Of a stretch of DNA of 64,000 bases, positions 1 to 9,946 are shown piece after piece. Source of the DNA: Anthracocystis setariae (lineage: Eukaryota; Basidiomycota; Ustilaginomycetes; Ustilaginales; Ustilaginaceae). The DNA lies in the NCBI GenBank assembly GCA_928724745.1, contig CAKMXJ010000003.1, forward strand, positions 1,364,001 through 1,428,000, in the 5' to 3' direction. The position numbers and the translations under genes are program-made. Positions within the stretch are counted from its first letter, which is position 1; every line of letters starts with the position of its first letter. The notes under the pieces were generated by a model. The model made no database searches. It worked only from the letters and a program-made list of their open reading frames with translations, and was not told the origin of the DNA.

Positions 1-83
1 CAGAGCATCAGCCATCGTACTAGTTAGCTCACCACGATCGTGCCTGCTCCTGCCGAGGTAGTGCTGAACATTCGTTCGCAACC

Positions 84-2390
84 ATGGTAATTGCCTCACA
101 AGTACGAAGGGGTCGCTCCGGCTCGCTGAAGCGACCCGCTGCGTCTCAACCGGCTGCCCACACAGTACAGATTCCATCACCACCAACGCCATATCTCCCA
201 CCAAGCACACAGCTCCATGATGATGATGAGAAATGTGCGGCTGGTCCATCTCAGCCCATCCCGCGTCGACCTGTTCTTTCCCGTCGCAAAACCTCGAAGA
301 AAGAATTCGTCCATCCCTACCTGTCCGGCAACTTTGCGCCCGTCACCATCGAATGCCCGCTCACCGACTGTCTCTTCACCGGCACCATTCCTGCCGAGTT
401 TGCTGGCTCCCAATACGTTCGCAACGGTGGCAACCCTCTTGCCAATTCGGAACTTGACCGTGACGCACACTGGTTCGATGCCGATGGAATGCTCGCCGGT
501 GTCCTCTTCCGTCGCACTCCCGAAGGCAATATTCAACCTTGCTTCCTCAACCGCTTTATCCTCACCGACTTGCTGCTGTCGACGCCAGAGCACTCGAGAC
601 TGCCATACTTGCCCAGTATTGCGACCTTGGTGAACCCACACACGAGCTTTCTGTGGCTCATGTTCAAGATCATGAGGACGTTCGTATTGGCACTTTTGAC
701 GTGGCTGCCAGGATTGGGAGGCGGTCAAAAGTTGAAGAGGATCAGTGTTGCCAACACAACCGTGTACTGGCACGATGGAAAGGCCATGGCGGGTTGCGAA
801 AGTGGACCGCCGATGAGGATCATGCTGCCTGGTCTGGAGACTGTGGAGTGGTATACGGGCGAAGACGAGGCGGAGGTGGATGCGAACGGAAAGAGGAACA
901 GAAAGTCGAAGGGATTTGGAGGTGGACCACCGCTGGTAAGCATGTTGAGGGAGTTCACGACTGCACATCCCAAGATCGATCCCAAGACGCACGAGTTACT
1001 GCTGTACCACATGTGCTTCGAGCCGTCCTACTTGCGCATCAGCGTCATTCCGCCGACTGCCGAAACGGAGCGTTCGGCGCTGCCCGCTCATGCCAAGAAG
1101 ATCCTGGGCAAACCAGTACGAGGATTGAAGCAGCCCAAGATGATGCACGACTTTGGTGCCACCTCGACGCACACCGTCATCATCGATGTGCCTCTTTCAT
1201 TGGACATGATGAACTTGCTGCGTGGAAAGCCGATCCTGCATTACGATCCTTCGCAGCCAAGCCGATTCGGCGTCATGCCTAGATACGAACCCGAAAAGGT
1301 TCGATGGTTCGAGAGCCCGGAAGCTTGCTGCGTCTACCACACTGCGAACAGCTGGAATGACGATGGCAAGATCGCCTCCACTCTCAAACACCCGCACGAG
1401 GGCTTGGAGGCAACTCGGGGTGTCAACATGCTCGGATGCCGTCTCAACAGTGCTACCCTCGTCTATTCCGCCGGCAATTTGCTTCCTCCCTCCCACGTAC
1501 TTCCTCCTCCTAACTGTCCCGAAAAGTGCCAGCTCTACTACTGGAGGTTCGACGTGGAGAGCTCGGACAGCAACACCATCAGTCACGAATTTGCTCTCTC
1601 GGATGTACCCTTTGAGTTTCCGGCGATCAACGAGGAATATGGGATGCAGCAGGCTCGCTATGTCTATGGCACGAGTATGCGCGATGGTACGTTCGACGCT
1701 GGTCTAGGTAAAGCGGCCAAGATCGATGCATTGGTCAAGATCGACGCCGAGACGCTAATTAGGAAGGGAAAAGCGATGTGGAGTCAAGGGAAGTTGATGG
1801 CAGGCGGTAGCGTCGATACAAGGACAGTGGAAGAGATCCTGACGGCGCAAAGGAATGCCACTGCTGACGAGGAGGATAGTATCAAGATCTTTGAGATGCC
1901 TAGGGGGTGGTATGCTCAAGAAACCACATTTGTGCCGCGTCGCGGAGACGAAATGGCGGAGGACGACGGATGGCTCGTGTGCTACGTCTTTGACGAAGGT
2001 ACCGGTCTGCATCCTTCCACGGGCGAAGTGTTGCCTGGCGCAACTAGCGAGCTGTGGATCATCGACGCCAACACCATGAGAGACGTCGTGTGTCGCGTCA
2101 AGCTTCCGCAGCGAGTACCGTACGGACTTCACGGAACGCTTTTCACCGAAGAACAGATTGCAGCGCAGAAACCAATCGACCCATCACAAGTTCGAAGCTG
2201 GGCTTCTTCGGTCACCTATACCGATCCATTCTCGAGCTCGTCACTAGGATCGACGCTGTGGAGCGCTTCGGGTAAGCTTGCTACGAGCAAGTTCAAAGAC
2301 GGCTCCGAGGTCTACGCCGCTTTCCTCAAGGATCCCGTCAAGATCGGCGCGTGGTGGATCAAGCGCAACATCGAGCTGCTGATTGCTTGA
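84..2390 (+). CDS. Carotenoid/stilbene cleavage dioxygenase family protein
   Basis: Encodes 768 aa of the carotenoid oxygenase (RPE65/CCD) family, non-heme Fe(II) enzymes that oxidatively split a double bond in carotenoids or stilbenes such as resveratrol. All four iron-ligand histidines can be placed in the expected contexts: His295 (TAHPKID), His355 (MHDFG), His419 (VYHTAN) and His683 (GLHGT), so the enzyme looks intact. The family start motif RNGGNP and the HWFDADGM block (His129) are present. It is longer than the usual 500-600 aa, because of a ~75-residue low-complexity N-terminus and a hydrophobic insert near residues 187-214 that could insert into a membrane. The start is an ATG at 84 in ACCATGG context. 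Ustilago maydis has a carotene-cleaving Cco1 and a resveratrol-cleaving Rco1; which one this resembles cannot be decided from motifs. No carotenoid genes are adjacent. Confidence 0.88.
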   Translation: MVIASQVRRGRSGSLKRPAASQPAAHTVQIPSPPTPYLPPSTQLHDDDEKCAAGPSQPIPRRPVLSRRKTSKKEFVHPYLSGNFAPVTIECPLTDCLFTGTIPAEFAGSQYVRNGGNPLANSELDRDAHWFDADGMLAGVLFRRTPEGNIQPCFLNRFILTDLLLSTPEHSRLPYLPSIATLVNPHTSFLWLMFKIMRTFVLALLTWLPGLGGGQKLKRISVANTTVYWHDGKAMAGCESGPPMRIMLPGLETVEWYTGEDEAEVDANGKRNRKSKGFGGGPPLVSMLREFTTAHPKIDPKTHELLLYHMCFEPSYLRISVIPPTAETERSALPAHAKKILGKPVRGLKQPKMMHDFGATSTHTVIIDVPLSLDMMNLLRGKPILHYDPSQPSRFGVMPRYEPEKVRWFESPEACCVYHTANSWNDDGKIASTLKHPHEGLEATRGVNMLGCRLNSATLVYSAGNLLPPSHVLPPPNCPEKCQLYYWRFDVESSDSNTISHEFALSDVPFEFPAINEEYGMQQARYVYGTSMRDGTFDAGLGKAAKIDALVKIDAETLIRKGKAMWSQGKLMAGGSVDTRTVEEILTAQRNATADEEDSIKIFEMPRGWYAQETTFVPRRGDEMAEDDGWLVCYVFDEGTGLHPSTGEVLPGATSELWIIDANTMRDVVCRVKLPQRVPYGLHGTLFTEEQIAAQKPIDPSQVRSWASSVTYTDPFSSSSLGSTLWSASGKLATSKFKDGSEVYAAFLKDPVKIGAWWIKRNIELLIA

Positions 2391-2633
2391 TCGCTGACGT
2401 TGACCAAAGCTTTGTGTAATCATCACATGTGTATTATAATCATCCTCATTCATTCATGCATTTGTACTTTTGTCAAAGCCTTGAGCGGAACGGGAGATGC
2501 CGTTATCGTCGTGTGAGGCGATCAGGAATCAACTCGCATTCCAACTCTTTGAGGTGTGACCAGCTTCAACGCACGAGCAGATGATGGATCGAGAAGCTCG
2601 CATCTCGTCCAACCTTTTCGGCGACGGTCGCGT
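2391..2633. other. Convergent 3' region
   Basis: This short spacer lies between the dioxygenase stop and the stop of the oppositely oriented CCCH-RING gene. It is AT-richer than its flanks and holds only the two 3' untranslated regions as far as I can see. Confidence 0.5.
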
Positions 2634-3497
2634 CTAAATGGCGAATCCAAGATGCCTTCTTTCTTCTAGTTGCTTTTGTCTTCGAGTGGAGCTTCTTGAG
2701 CCGAGTTGCTTTTGTCTGTTCAGTCGGACCTTGCCTTTTTTGAGGGGGGCGATCTTGAAGGTGCCTGTGCCGAACGTGTACGGCTGACCGTCGACCTCGT
2801 GCTGGAACAGGCAATCGTCTGCGAAGCGGCAGAAAGGTTTGCGACGCTTGCTCAGATTGAGACTCTTGACAAAGGTTTTGCAGGGCGTAGAGGCAGCGCG
2901 CTCTTCAAAGCGCTTGACGGCAAGGGTACGAGCACTACCGACGAATGGATGAGGCGTGACAAAGGTGTAGCTAGACGAAGTGCGGCAGGTTGGGCAGTTT
3001 TTGCGCTTGGCCATGTTACTTTGACGACGCCATTCGCGAACGCACAGAGGGCAGAAGAGATGATCGCAGTTGGGATATTGGAGATAGACTTCAGGGATCT
3101 CCATGCAGATGCTGCAGATTTCGGTGTTCTTGTTGACTTTGCTTGCGACCTGCTTCGAGGTAGAAGCTGACAGCTGCGGATCCGTCACCTCGTCTTGCCA
3201 GCCGTCGTCGTCCAAGTCCGCAATTGCGCTTGAATGGAAAGATTTAGCCTTTGCGGACAAGCGAGATGAAGGTGCCGATGTAGGTTTAAACTCAGGTGCC
3301 TGAGCGGAAAGGTGGCATACAGGTGACACTTCGGGGCTAGTGCAAGGCAGTGCGCTTGGCTGACCTGGCTCGCGCCTGAGCTGGTGTGAGAACTTGCACT
3401 TGTCCTTCCTCTTGCAGGATCCAGAGCGGAAGAAGTAGCGGCATGGCTGCAATCCAATAGCCAACGATGAGCTGCTGGATTCAGACTGTACGGTCAT
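2634..3497 (-). CDS. CCCH-RING zinc finger protein, makorin-like E3 ligase
   Basis: The 287-aa product has an N-terminal CCCH finger (CRYFFRSGSCKRKDKCKFSH), a disordered linker, a central C3HC4 RING (CSICME...CDHLFCPLC...CPTCR) and a second cysteine/histidine cluster (C-x16-C-x5-C-x3-H) near residues 220-250. This CCCH-RING-CCCH order is that of makorins, which are RNA-binding ubiquitin ligases. The C-terminus is basic and Lys/Arg/Gln-rich. I start at the ATG at 3497, because the open frame upstream contains only a GTG. Animal makorins carry two to four CCCH fingers plus a Cys/His Makorin motif; here that part is reduced, so the call is makorin-like and not a strict ortholog. It is divergently oriented from NOG2. 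Confidence 0.8.
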   Translation of the reverse strand: MTVQSESSSSSLAIGLQPCRYFFRSGSCKRKDKCKFSHQLRREPGQPSALPCTSPEVSPVCHLSAQAPEFKPTSAPSSRLSAKAKSFHSSAIADLDDDGWQDEVTDPQLSASTSKQVASKVNKNTEICSICMEIPEVYLQYPNCDHLFCPLCVREWRRQSNMAKRKNCPTCRTSSSYTFVTPHPFVGSARTLAVKRFEERAASTPCKTFVKSLNLSKRRKPFCRFADDCLFQHEVDGQPYTFGTGTFKIAPLKKGKVRLNRQKQLGSRSSTRRQKQLEERRHLGFAI

Positions 3498-4456
3498 TTC
3501 GATTGCCAAAGCCTGCACCTTGAGAGGCTAAAGCTAGGATGTGAGGAGGCGTATATATGGCTTGGTCTCAGTGGTGTTGGTGTGTGACGAGAGGCAGAAG
3601 ACTGCTGCGTCAAGGTTTTTGCAGCCTCACATCTGAGATGAAGTAGGTGGTGATAAAGTAAGCGAGCTTGAAAAAATGCCCTTTGTTCGTGGGGCCAAAG
3701 CTGGGGGAGGAGTGAGCGGAACGCAGCGTGCAGGAGATTAAGCTGCCTTTAAGGGTCCAATACGTTGGCCCGATCTGGTTGTGCATCGGCTTCAACATTC
3801 TGTTTGCTGAGACTGAATCGGAACGCAACCGCAGTTTTTTAACGGACATTTTGCCCAAATTTCTGCCAAAAATCTGAATTACGCCACACGCAGTCCTGGA
3901 AGGAATAATGTCCAAATTTGCGATTGCTCCTCTGCAATGCAGAACCCTAGCGGCGGCCGAGTGAGAAAGAGAAGAAGACTACCCAAAAAAAAAAAAAAAA
4001 AAAAAAAAGTTGGAAGGGTTCGCTCTCTGTTCACCAAAAAAATTCCGAACATTGCAAAAAGGAAGAGAAATTTTTGCCGTTGCAGAGTGGCTCAAGTCAA
4101 ACTCTTCCACGTCCAACTCTCCTTTCGACCTTACCTCACCTTCCACCCTGGTCACCTCATTCTCATCCGCCCTTAGCGAAAACCATCTGTCGTCAACACT
4201 ATCACTGGAAACACCCCCCCCCCCATACTTCTGCTCTAGGTTCGACGACCACGTCACGGATCCTCACCTTTTCGCTGCCAAGAATCGGTAACGCGATCCA
4301 GCCACCTCTACTCGAACCTATCATACATTAATTCGCCCATTCATCGATCACCTGGATCGTTGCCATACCTTCTGCTTGCGCTCAGATTCACTCTTTATAC
4401 CCCCAAGCATCTAGTCGTCCGCTCACTACGTAACCACGTGACGCAACTTCGACAAA
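3498..4456. other. Divergent intergenic region with A24 and C11 runs
   Basis: This 959-bp spacer separates the divergently transcribed CCCH-RING gene and NOG2, so it should hold both promoters. An uninterrupted run of 24 A lies at 3985-4008 and a run of 11 C at 4214-4224. Pyrimidine-rich sequence from about 4100 to the NOG2 ATG looks like a 5' leader. No convincing ORF was found. Confidence 0.6.
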
Positions 4457-7100
4457 ATGGTCGTCGTCAAAGGAGGTCCCTCCAAAAACAACACAAAGTC
4501 CACCGGCATCAAGCGTGTCAAGGGAGAAAACTTCTACCGTGATGCAAAGAAAGCCAAGGTAGTCAAGCTTCTCGCAAAGGATGGCATCGCGTCCAAAGCT
4601 ATTCGTGACAAGAACGGAAAGATCATCCAGGCCGCCGAATTCCAGAGCAGCGAAGCCAAGCCCGGTCGTGTCCAGCCGGACAAGCGTTGGTTCGGCAACA
4701 CGCGTGTCATCTCCCAGGATGCTCTCGATCACTTCCGAACTTCGCTTGGCTCGCGCGTCAATGATCCCTACTCGGTCCTATTGCGCAGGAACAAGCTTCC
4801 CATGTCGCTCATCCAAGACCCTGGCAAGGGCAAGGCTCCTTCTCTAACCACCCTTGAACCCTATGCCGACACGTTCGGTCCCGGTGCTCAGCGAAAGCGC
4901 CCTCGTCTTGATGGCGGGATGAGCTCATTCGAGGAGCTGGCTCAGAGCAGTGAGCAGGCTGGCCTCGCCGCTGACGAGAAGCAGGCTGCACTCGAAGCCA
5001 AGGCTGCTGGTGTTGGTCTTGTCCCTTCCGATTACGAGGTCGGCTCTAGCGCCGCCCGTTCCGCCAACGGCTGGACCGCTGACGCCGACGAGCTGTACGA
5101 GATTCCCGTCACCCGTGGTCGATCCGAACCCATCTACAGCAAGGGCCAATCTCGTCGCATTTGGGGTGAGCTCTACAAGGTGATCGATTCATCCGATGTC
5201 ATCATCCACGTCCTCGATGCTCGTGATCCCATCGGCACTCGATGCCGCAGCGTGGAGAAGCACATCCGCGACGAAAAGCCACACAAGCATCTCGTCTTCC
5301 TCCTCAACAAGGTCGATCTCGTCCCCACCTGGGTTACTGTAAGTTCCCTCCTCCCGCCAACTCCCCTTCCCTGCTTCGTCCTTCCCTTCAAGAACCCACA
5401 ATCATGTCAAGTACTGCGCCGTCGATCCCTTGAGGAAAGACGTCAGTGGCGCAATGACTGTTACGAATGTGGAAGAGAAACGGCGTCGATATGATCTCCC
5501 CCTCATAGCTATGCCCTTGATTTCTCCTCCCTTGTGGAGGTTTGGTCGGGCATGCCCACTCTCAGACCTTCTTCCGCCGATAAAGGCTGAGCAGATCGGG
5601 AGGGCCTGGAGCGTCGTCGTTGGGATTCTCATATGAGTTGAGTTTACGGTGCTTTCCTACACGCCGTGCTCGTAGTTTGCGAACCAACATTCTTCCTTCT
5701 CGACCACTTCATCTTTTTCACCATCAAGATGCATTCCGAAGAGGACATCATCGCTGACCATTCTTTGTGTCCACATCATCATGATTGGATCTGTATACTG
5801 CTGACAGGCTCGTTGGGTCAAGATCCTATCTAAAGAGTACCCGACCATCGCGTTCCACGCCTCGATCAACAACTCTTTCGGTAAAGGTTCGCTGATCCAG
5901 CTTCTGCGTCAGTTTAGCGTTCTTCACTCGGACAAGAAGCAGATCTCGGTCGGTTTCGTCGGCTATCCCAACACGGGTAAATCGTCCATCATCAACACGC
6001 TCAAGAAGAAGAAAGTCTGCAACGTGGCACCCATTCCTGGAGAGACCAAGGTTTGGCAGTATATCACCCTCATGCGTCGCATCTACCTCATCGACTGTCC
6101 CGGTATCGTCCCCGTCTCGGCTCACGATTCAGAGACCGGTACCGTACTCAAGGGTGTGGTACGTGTCGAGAATCTCGAGACCCCCGCAGAGCACATCCCA
6201 GCTCTCCTCTCGCGTGTCAAGCCGGAGTACATCCGCAGGACGTACAATTTGGAAAAGTGGACCAACTCGGAAGACTTCCTCGGCCAGATCGCCAAGCGCA
6301 TGGGCAAGCTGCTCAAGGGTGGTGAACCTGACTGCGAGACCGTTGCCAAGATGGTGCTCAACGATTGGATTCGAGGAAAGATTCCGTTCTTCGTCGCACC
6401 CGCTGAAGATGCGGCTAAGCTTGCCGCCAAGGCTAAAGCGGCGGCTGAGGAGGCCAAGGCCGCTGCCGAAGCGGTGGCCGAGAACGACTCCGAAAGGGAG
6501 GCCGCGATGGACAAGTTGCTCAAGAGGAAGAAGGTCAAGGGTGTCGAGCAGCCTTTGAAGCAGATCGCGGTCGCTACCAAGTTTACTCGTGAGGATATCG
6601 AGGCAGGTCGTCCCGAGGATTATGTGATGGAGAGGGATGAGGATGAGCCGATTCCTGAAGTTGCTGTCGATGAAGATGCCTCGTTCAATTCGGATGAGGA
6701 GGTCGACGAGGATGATCAAGAAAGTGAAGACGATGAAGACGAGGATGGTGATGCACTTGAGGATCTCAACTGGGACGACGTCTTCCAGGGTGGTTCCGGC
6801 GAGGATGAGGACGAAGATGACGCTGGTAATGTCACTGCCAAGTTTTCCCCTGGCAAGCGCTCCGCTGCACCCGTCGCTGACGAGGACTCCGAACAAGAAA
6901 CCGACAAACGCAAGAAAGTCAAGAAGGAATCCCGCATGACCACCAGCAAACGCAAAGCTGAAAACTACTACACTCACGCCAACGTCAAGAACAAGAGTCG
7001 TCGCGGCAAGCCCGACGCCCCCGAACCCAAATCCAAAGAACGCGGTCCCAAAGTCGGCGCAAACGGTAAGGGCGCTCCCCAACCCCGTCGTCGCAAGTAA
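4457..7100 (+). CDS. NOG2: Nucleolar GTP-binding protein 2 (NOG2/NUG2), one intron
   Basis: Joining 4457-5338 and 5808-7100 gives 724 aa. NOG2 is a circularly permuted GTPase that acts on pre-60S ribosomal particles in the nucleolus and nucleus. The NGP1NT N-terminal domain comes first. The G motifs then appear in permuted order: G4 NKVD at 284-287, G1 GYPNTGKSS at 346-354, and G3 DCPG at 390-393. The C-terminal third is an Ala/Lys coiled stretch followed by long Asp/Glu tracts and a Lys/Arg-rich end, as in orthologs. The intron is phase 0 with donor GTAAGT (5339) and acceptor ACAG (5807). Splicing restores the conserved PTW-x2[12 protein letters not shown] block, which supports both sites. 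The ATG at 4457 matches the conserved start of the family. Confidence 0.95.
5339..5807 (+). other. NOG2 intron, 469 nt
   Basis: The intron runs from GTAAGT to CTGACAG and is phase 0. It is long compared with the 60-210-nt introns seen elsewhere in the window, and several stops break the reading frame. I looked for box C/D (RUGAUGA/CUGA) and H/ACA signatures, because ribosome-biogenesis genes can host snoRNAs. I found no pair convincing enough to call. Confidence 0.85.
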
Positions 7101-7995
7101 TCGCCGAGTAAAAGTTTGTCTCGTCGCCGGTTTGTTCTTCCATCAGCATCGTGTGTTTCTTGTCCTTGTCATCGTTGTTTTTGCATCATCTGTATTTGTA
7201 TCCCGAGCAATTCTCACTGCTTTTCGGCGCCAAGATGTTTGTGCTAACGACGAGAAAGGTCGTGTCTGAACCTCGAATCATCAGCCATCGAAATTCGCTC
7301 AACTTGACATGCGGGTCGACGACGAGGATTGTGCAAGAAACACATAAAGCAGACAATAACGTTGATGGTATCAAATCTCTGATTAAAACTGTGGATAGCA
7401 ATATAGTGACAAAGCGCAACGGAGAAGCTACTCGGAGAACAAGCAGCAACCCACGTACCGATCGCCCGACCTACCGTACATGCCAACCCTCCTTCACAGG
7501 ATGCCAATGTCTCCCTAGCCTAGTCCAGAAACAGGATTCAGTCTTCAAGACTGATGTCCCTTCCTTGAGTGAGCTTGTTCGGGCAGATGATCGACTTGCA
7601 ACGCTTGTTGGGGGGTCTGTGCTTGTAGCGAAAGGCGGGAAGCGAACCGGGTTTTCGAGTATGAAAGAAGGAGAAAAATTTGATATCAACTCCCTTATTG
7701 CCCTTCCCGAGTTATGGTTCAAAATGGTAAAAGGCAATTTTGAAGTACCTTGAATCAGGAAGGAGAGAGTGCATGGGGTACGGAAGGCTGGCAGGCAGCC
7801 GAAAGCTGGCTTATATACTCACATCGATTTTGCACCGACGCGAGTTGAAACTTCCGGGCTTGCAGAGAGGCAGTACTTCTGGAAGATTTAGAGGAAGCAA
7901 AAATGAAGAAATTTTCGAGTTTGAAGGGTTGCAGAGAGAAAGTTGTGGCTTTGTGAATCGGGTACTGGGCATCGGGCAAAACCTGAACAGGTGTC
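7101..7995. other. Intergenic region between NOG2 and SIR2-like gene
   Basis: This 895-bp stretch should hold the NOG2 3' UTR and the promoter of the deacetylase gene. A 200-codon open frame (7151-7753) runs through it, but it shows no recognisable domain, has equally open frames on the other strand, and starts in the likely 3' UTR. I do not call it a gene. Confidence 0.5.
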
Positions 7996-9723
7996 ATGCA
8001 GGGTGTTGACGCTTCGGTTCTTCTCAAGAAACACCTTCCAGCCGCAAGAATGCAAGATAGTGATCAGGACTCTACGGCGGCCGTCGCTGGCCCATCGCAA
8101 TTTGCGACGGAGCTCGCTGCTGCGAACGAAGTGTCGTACCAATCCATGGACTCTGAAGAGCTCTCGGCGCTTGAGGAGATGGCCGAAGGTGAATCCGAGT
8201 CTGACACCGAAATCGATCGTCTCCTTGACGAAGCCGCTTCCGCCTTCTCACCCGAAACAGTCTCTGGCATGACCAGGGACCTCAAGCAGCACGGCATTTT
8301 CAGCTTTCTACAGCGATACGTTGTCCCGGATCCCTCGCCCAAACGCTTAAAGCTCCTTCTCTTGGCTTTGGGAGTGTTCCTGCCGCGGTCGATCCGCGAA
8401 TCCGACACTCCACTCGAAGTCCTCCTTCGCATCCTGAAGACGGCTCTAGCTCGCATCTTGAGGCGGCGCGAAAAGTTGCCTCAGTACAACACTGTCGATG
8501 ATGCACTCGACCTTCTGCAAAGGAGCAAGAAGATCATGATCCTTTCCGGTGCAGGCATCAGCGTCTCGTGTGGCATCCCCGATTTCCGATCCAAAGACGG
8601 CATCTACTCTCAACTGCAATCCGAGGGCAAGTACGAACTGGATGATCCACAAGACATGTTTGACAAAACCTACTTCCTTCAAAACCCTGCCATGTTCTAC
8701 TCGTTTGCGCACCGCATCTTCCCAAGCAATTTCGTGCCGAGCTCAGCGCACAGGTTCATCAAGCTCGTAGAGGACCGAGGCCAGCTGTTGCGCAACTATA
8801 GTCAGAACATCGACACGCTGGAGCAATTGGTGGGGATCGAGAGGGTGTTGCAGTGCCATGGCAGCTTTGCGACGGCCAGCTGTACTGATCCGAGCTGTGG
8901 GTACAAGTGCAAGGGAAGCAAAATCGCCCACGCGATCTTCGAAAGACGGGTACCCAAATGCCCACGGTGCCAAGAGAGGAAGCAGAGAGAGGCCGATAAG
9001 GAGAAGAAGCAGACTAAGAAGAAGAGAAAGGTAGGCAACGGCAAGACCTGGAGGCCGGGCAACGATTCGGATGATGAAGATGAGCAGTATGACGAGACGA
9101 GCCTGCCAGGCTTTGGTATTTTGAAACCAGACATCACCTTCTTCGGGGAGAAGTTGTCGGATGCGTTTGATCATGCGTTGTTAGCGGATAGGGAGGAGGT
9201 CGATCTGCTGGTGGTGATGGGGACGTCGTTGAAGGTGGCTCCTGTCTCTGAGATCTTGGGTCACATTCCGCATTCGACACCGGTGATCCTCATCAACAAG
9301 ACACCCATCTTGCACATGGCGACGGACATCATGTTGCTGGGCGAATGCGACAGGATCGTCGAATATCTCTGTCAAAAACTCGGTTGGTACTTACCGTCGA
9401 TCCAGCCAAATGAGGATGTGGTGGGTACGCCAGTGGCGGAAGAAGTGAAGGAGAAGGTGGAGCAGATCGACAACCAAGGGAACAAGCGAGAGCAAGTTGC
9501 TGCAACGAGCCTGGCTTCAAAGCGGGAGATGGCCGAGCCTAAAAGGTTGATGAACAGTCATGCATGGCTCTTCGAGGGCGCAGAACCAGGCCGGCTTCCA
9601 TCGTTGCTTGCTGAGATGGAGGCAGACGACAATGAGGAGGACACAGACGATGATGATGACGACCATCCAAAAGACACGGATGAGGCTCCATCTCGTGGCG
9701 ACATACCCTTGACCTCGTCATGA
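7996..9723 (+). CDS. NAD-dependent histone deacetylase, SIR2/HST1 class
   Basis: A 575-aa class I sirtuin, which removes acyl groups from histone lysines using NAD+ and acts in silent chromatin. Visible elements are the NAD-binding GAGIS at 185-189 followed by GIPDFRS, SQNIDTLE, the catalytic His288 (CHGSF), zinc cysteines C296, C301, C322 and C325, and GTSLKVAPVSEI. An acidic and a Lys-rich segment (KKQTKKKRKV) inserted in the zinc module could serve as a nuclear localization signal. An N-terminal acidic region and a helical pre-domain precede the core, as in yeast Sir2/Hst1. The C-terminus is an Asp/Glu tract. The start could be the ATG at 7996 or the next one at 8050; both precede the conserved part. 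The gene converges on the downstream minus-strand gene. Confidence 0.92.
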   Translation: MQGVDASVLLKKHLPAARMQDSDQDSTAAVAGPSQFATELAAANEVSYQSMDSEELSALEEMAEGESESDTEIDRLLDEAASAFSPETVSGMTRDLKQHGIFSFLQRYVVPDPSPKRLKLLLLALGVFLPRSIRESDTPLEVLLRILKTALARILRRREKLPQYNTVDDALDLLQRSKKIMILSGAGISVSCGIPDFRSKDGIYSQLQSEGKYELDDPQDMFDKTYFLQNPAMFYSFAHRIFPSNFVPSSAHRFIKLVEDRGQLLRNYSQNIDTLEQLVGIERVLQCHGSFATASCTDPSCGYKCKGSKIAHAIFERRVPKCPRCQERKQREADKEKKQTKKKRKVGNGKTWRPGNDSDDEDEQYDETSLPGFGILKPDITFFGEKLSDAFDHALLADREEVDLLVVMGTSLKVAPVSEILGHIPHSTPVILINKTPILHMATDIMLLGECDRIVEYLCQKLGWYLPSIQPNEDVVGTPVAEEVKEKVEQIDNQGNKREQVAATSLASKREMAEPKRLMNSHAWLFEGAEPGRLPSLLAEMEADDNEEDTDDDDDDHPKDTDEAPSRGDIPLTSS

Positions 9724-9946
9724 CTTGAAGGAATTTTCAGGTCAACAGCAACCTTCACAAACGCAACGGACGCTTCGTGGATCATATTGTGTGGTACATA
9801 TGCAATTGGGGACTGATGTTTACACGACAATAGTTCACGAACTTGAATGCTGTACATGCCATGTGGATGAGGAAAATGAGTGCTTGTGACTGTCAGGTAG
9901 CTTACGTTGTCTCAAAAAGGGAAACAAAACCCATTTCGTCGACTGC

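Noticed and set aside
7151..7753. 200-codon ORF after NOG2
   Set aside because: It starts in the likely 3' UTR, has no domain or compositional signature, and is matched by open frames on the other strand.
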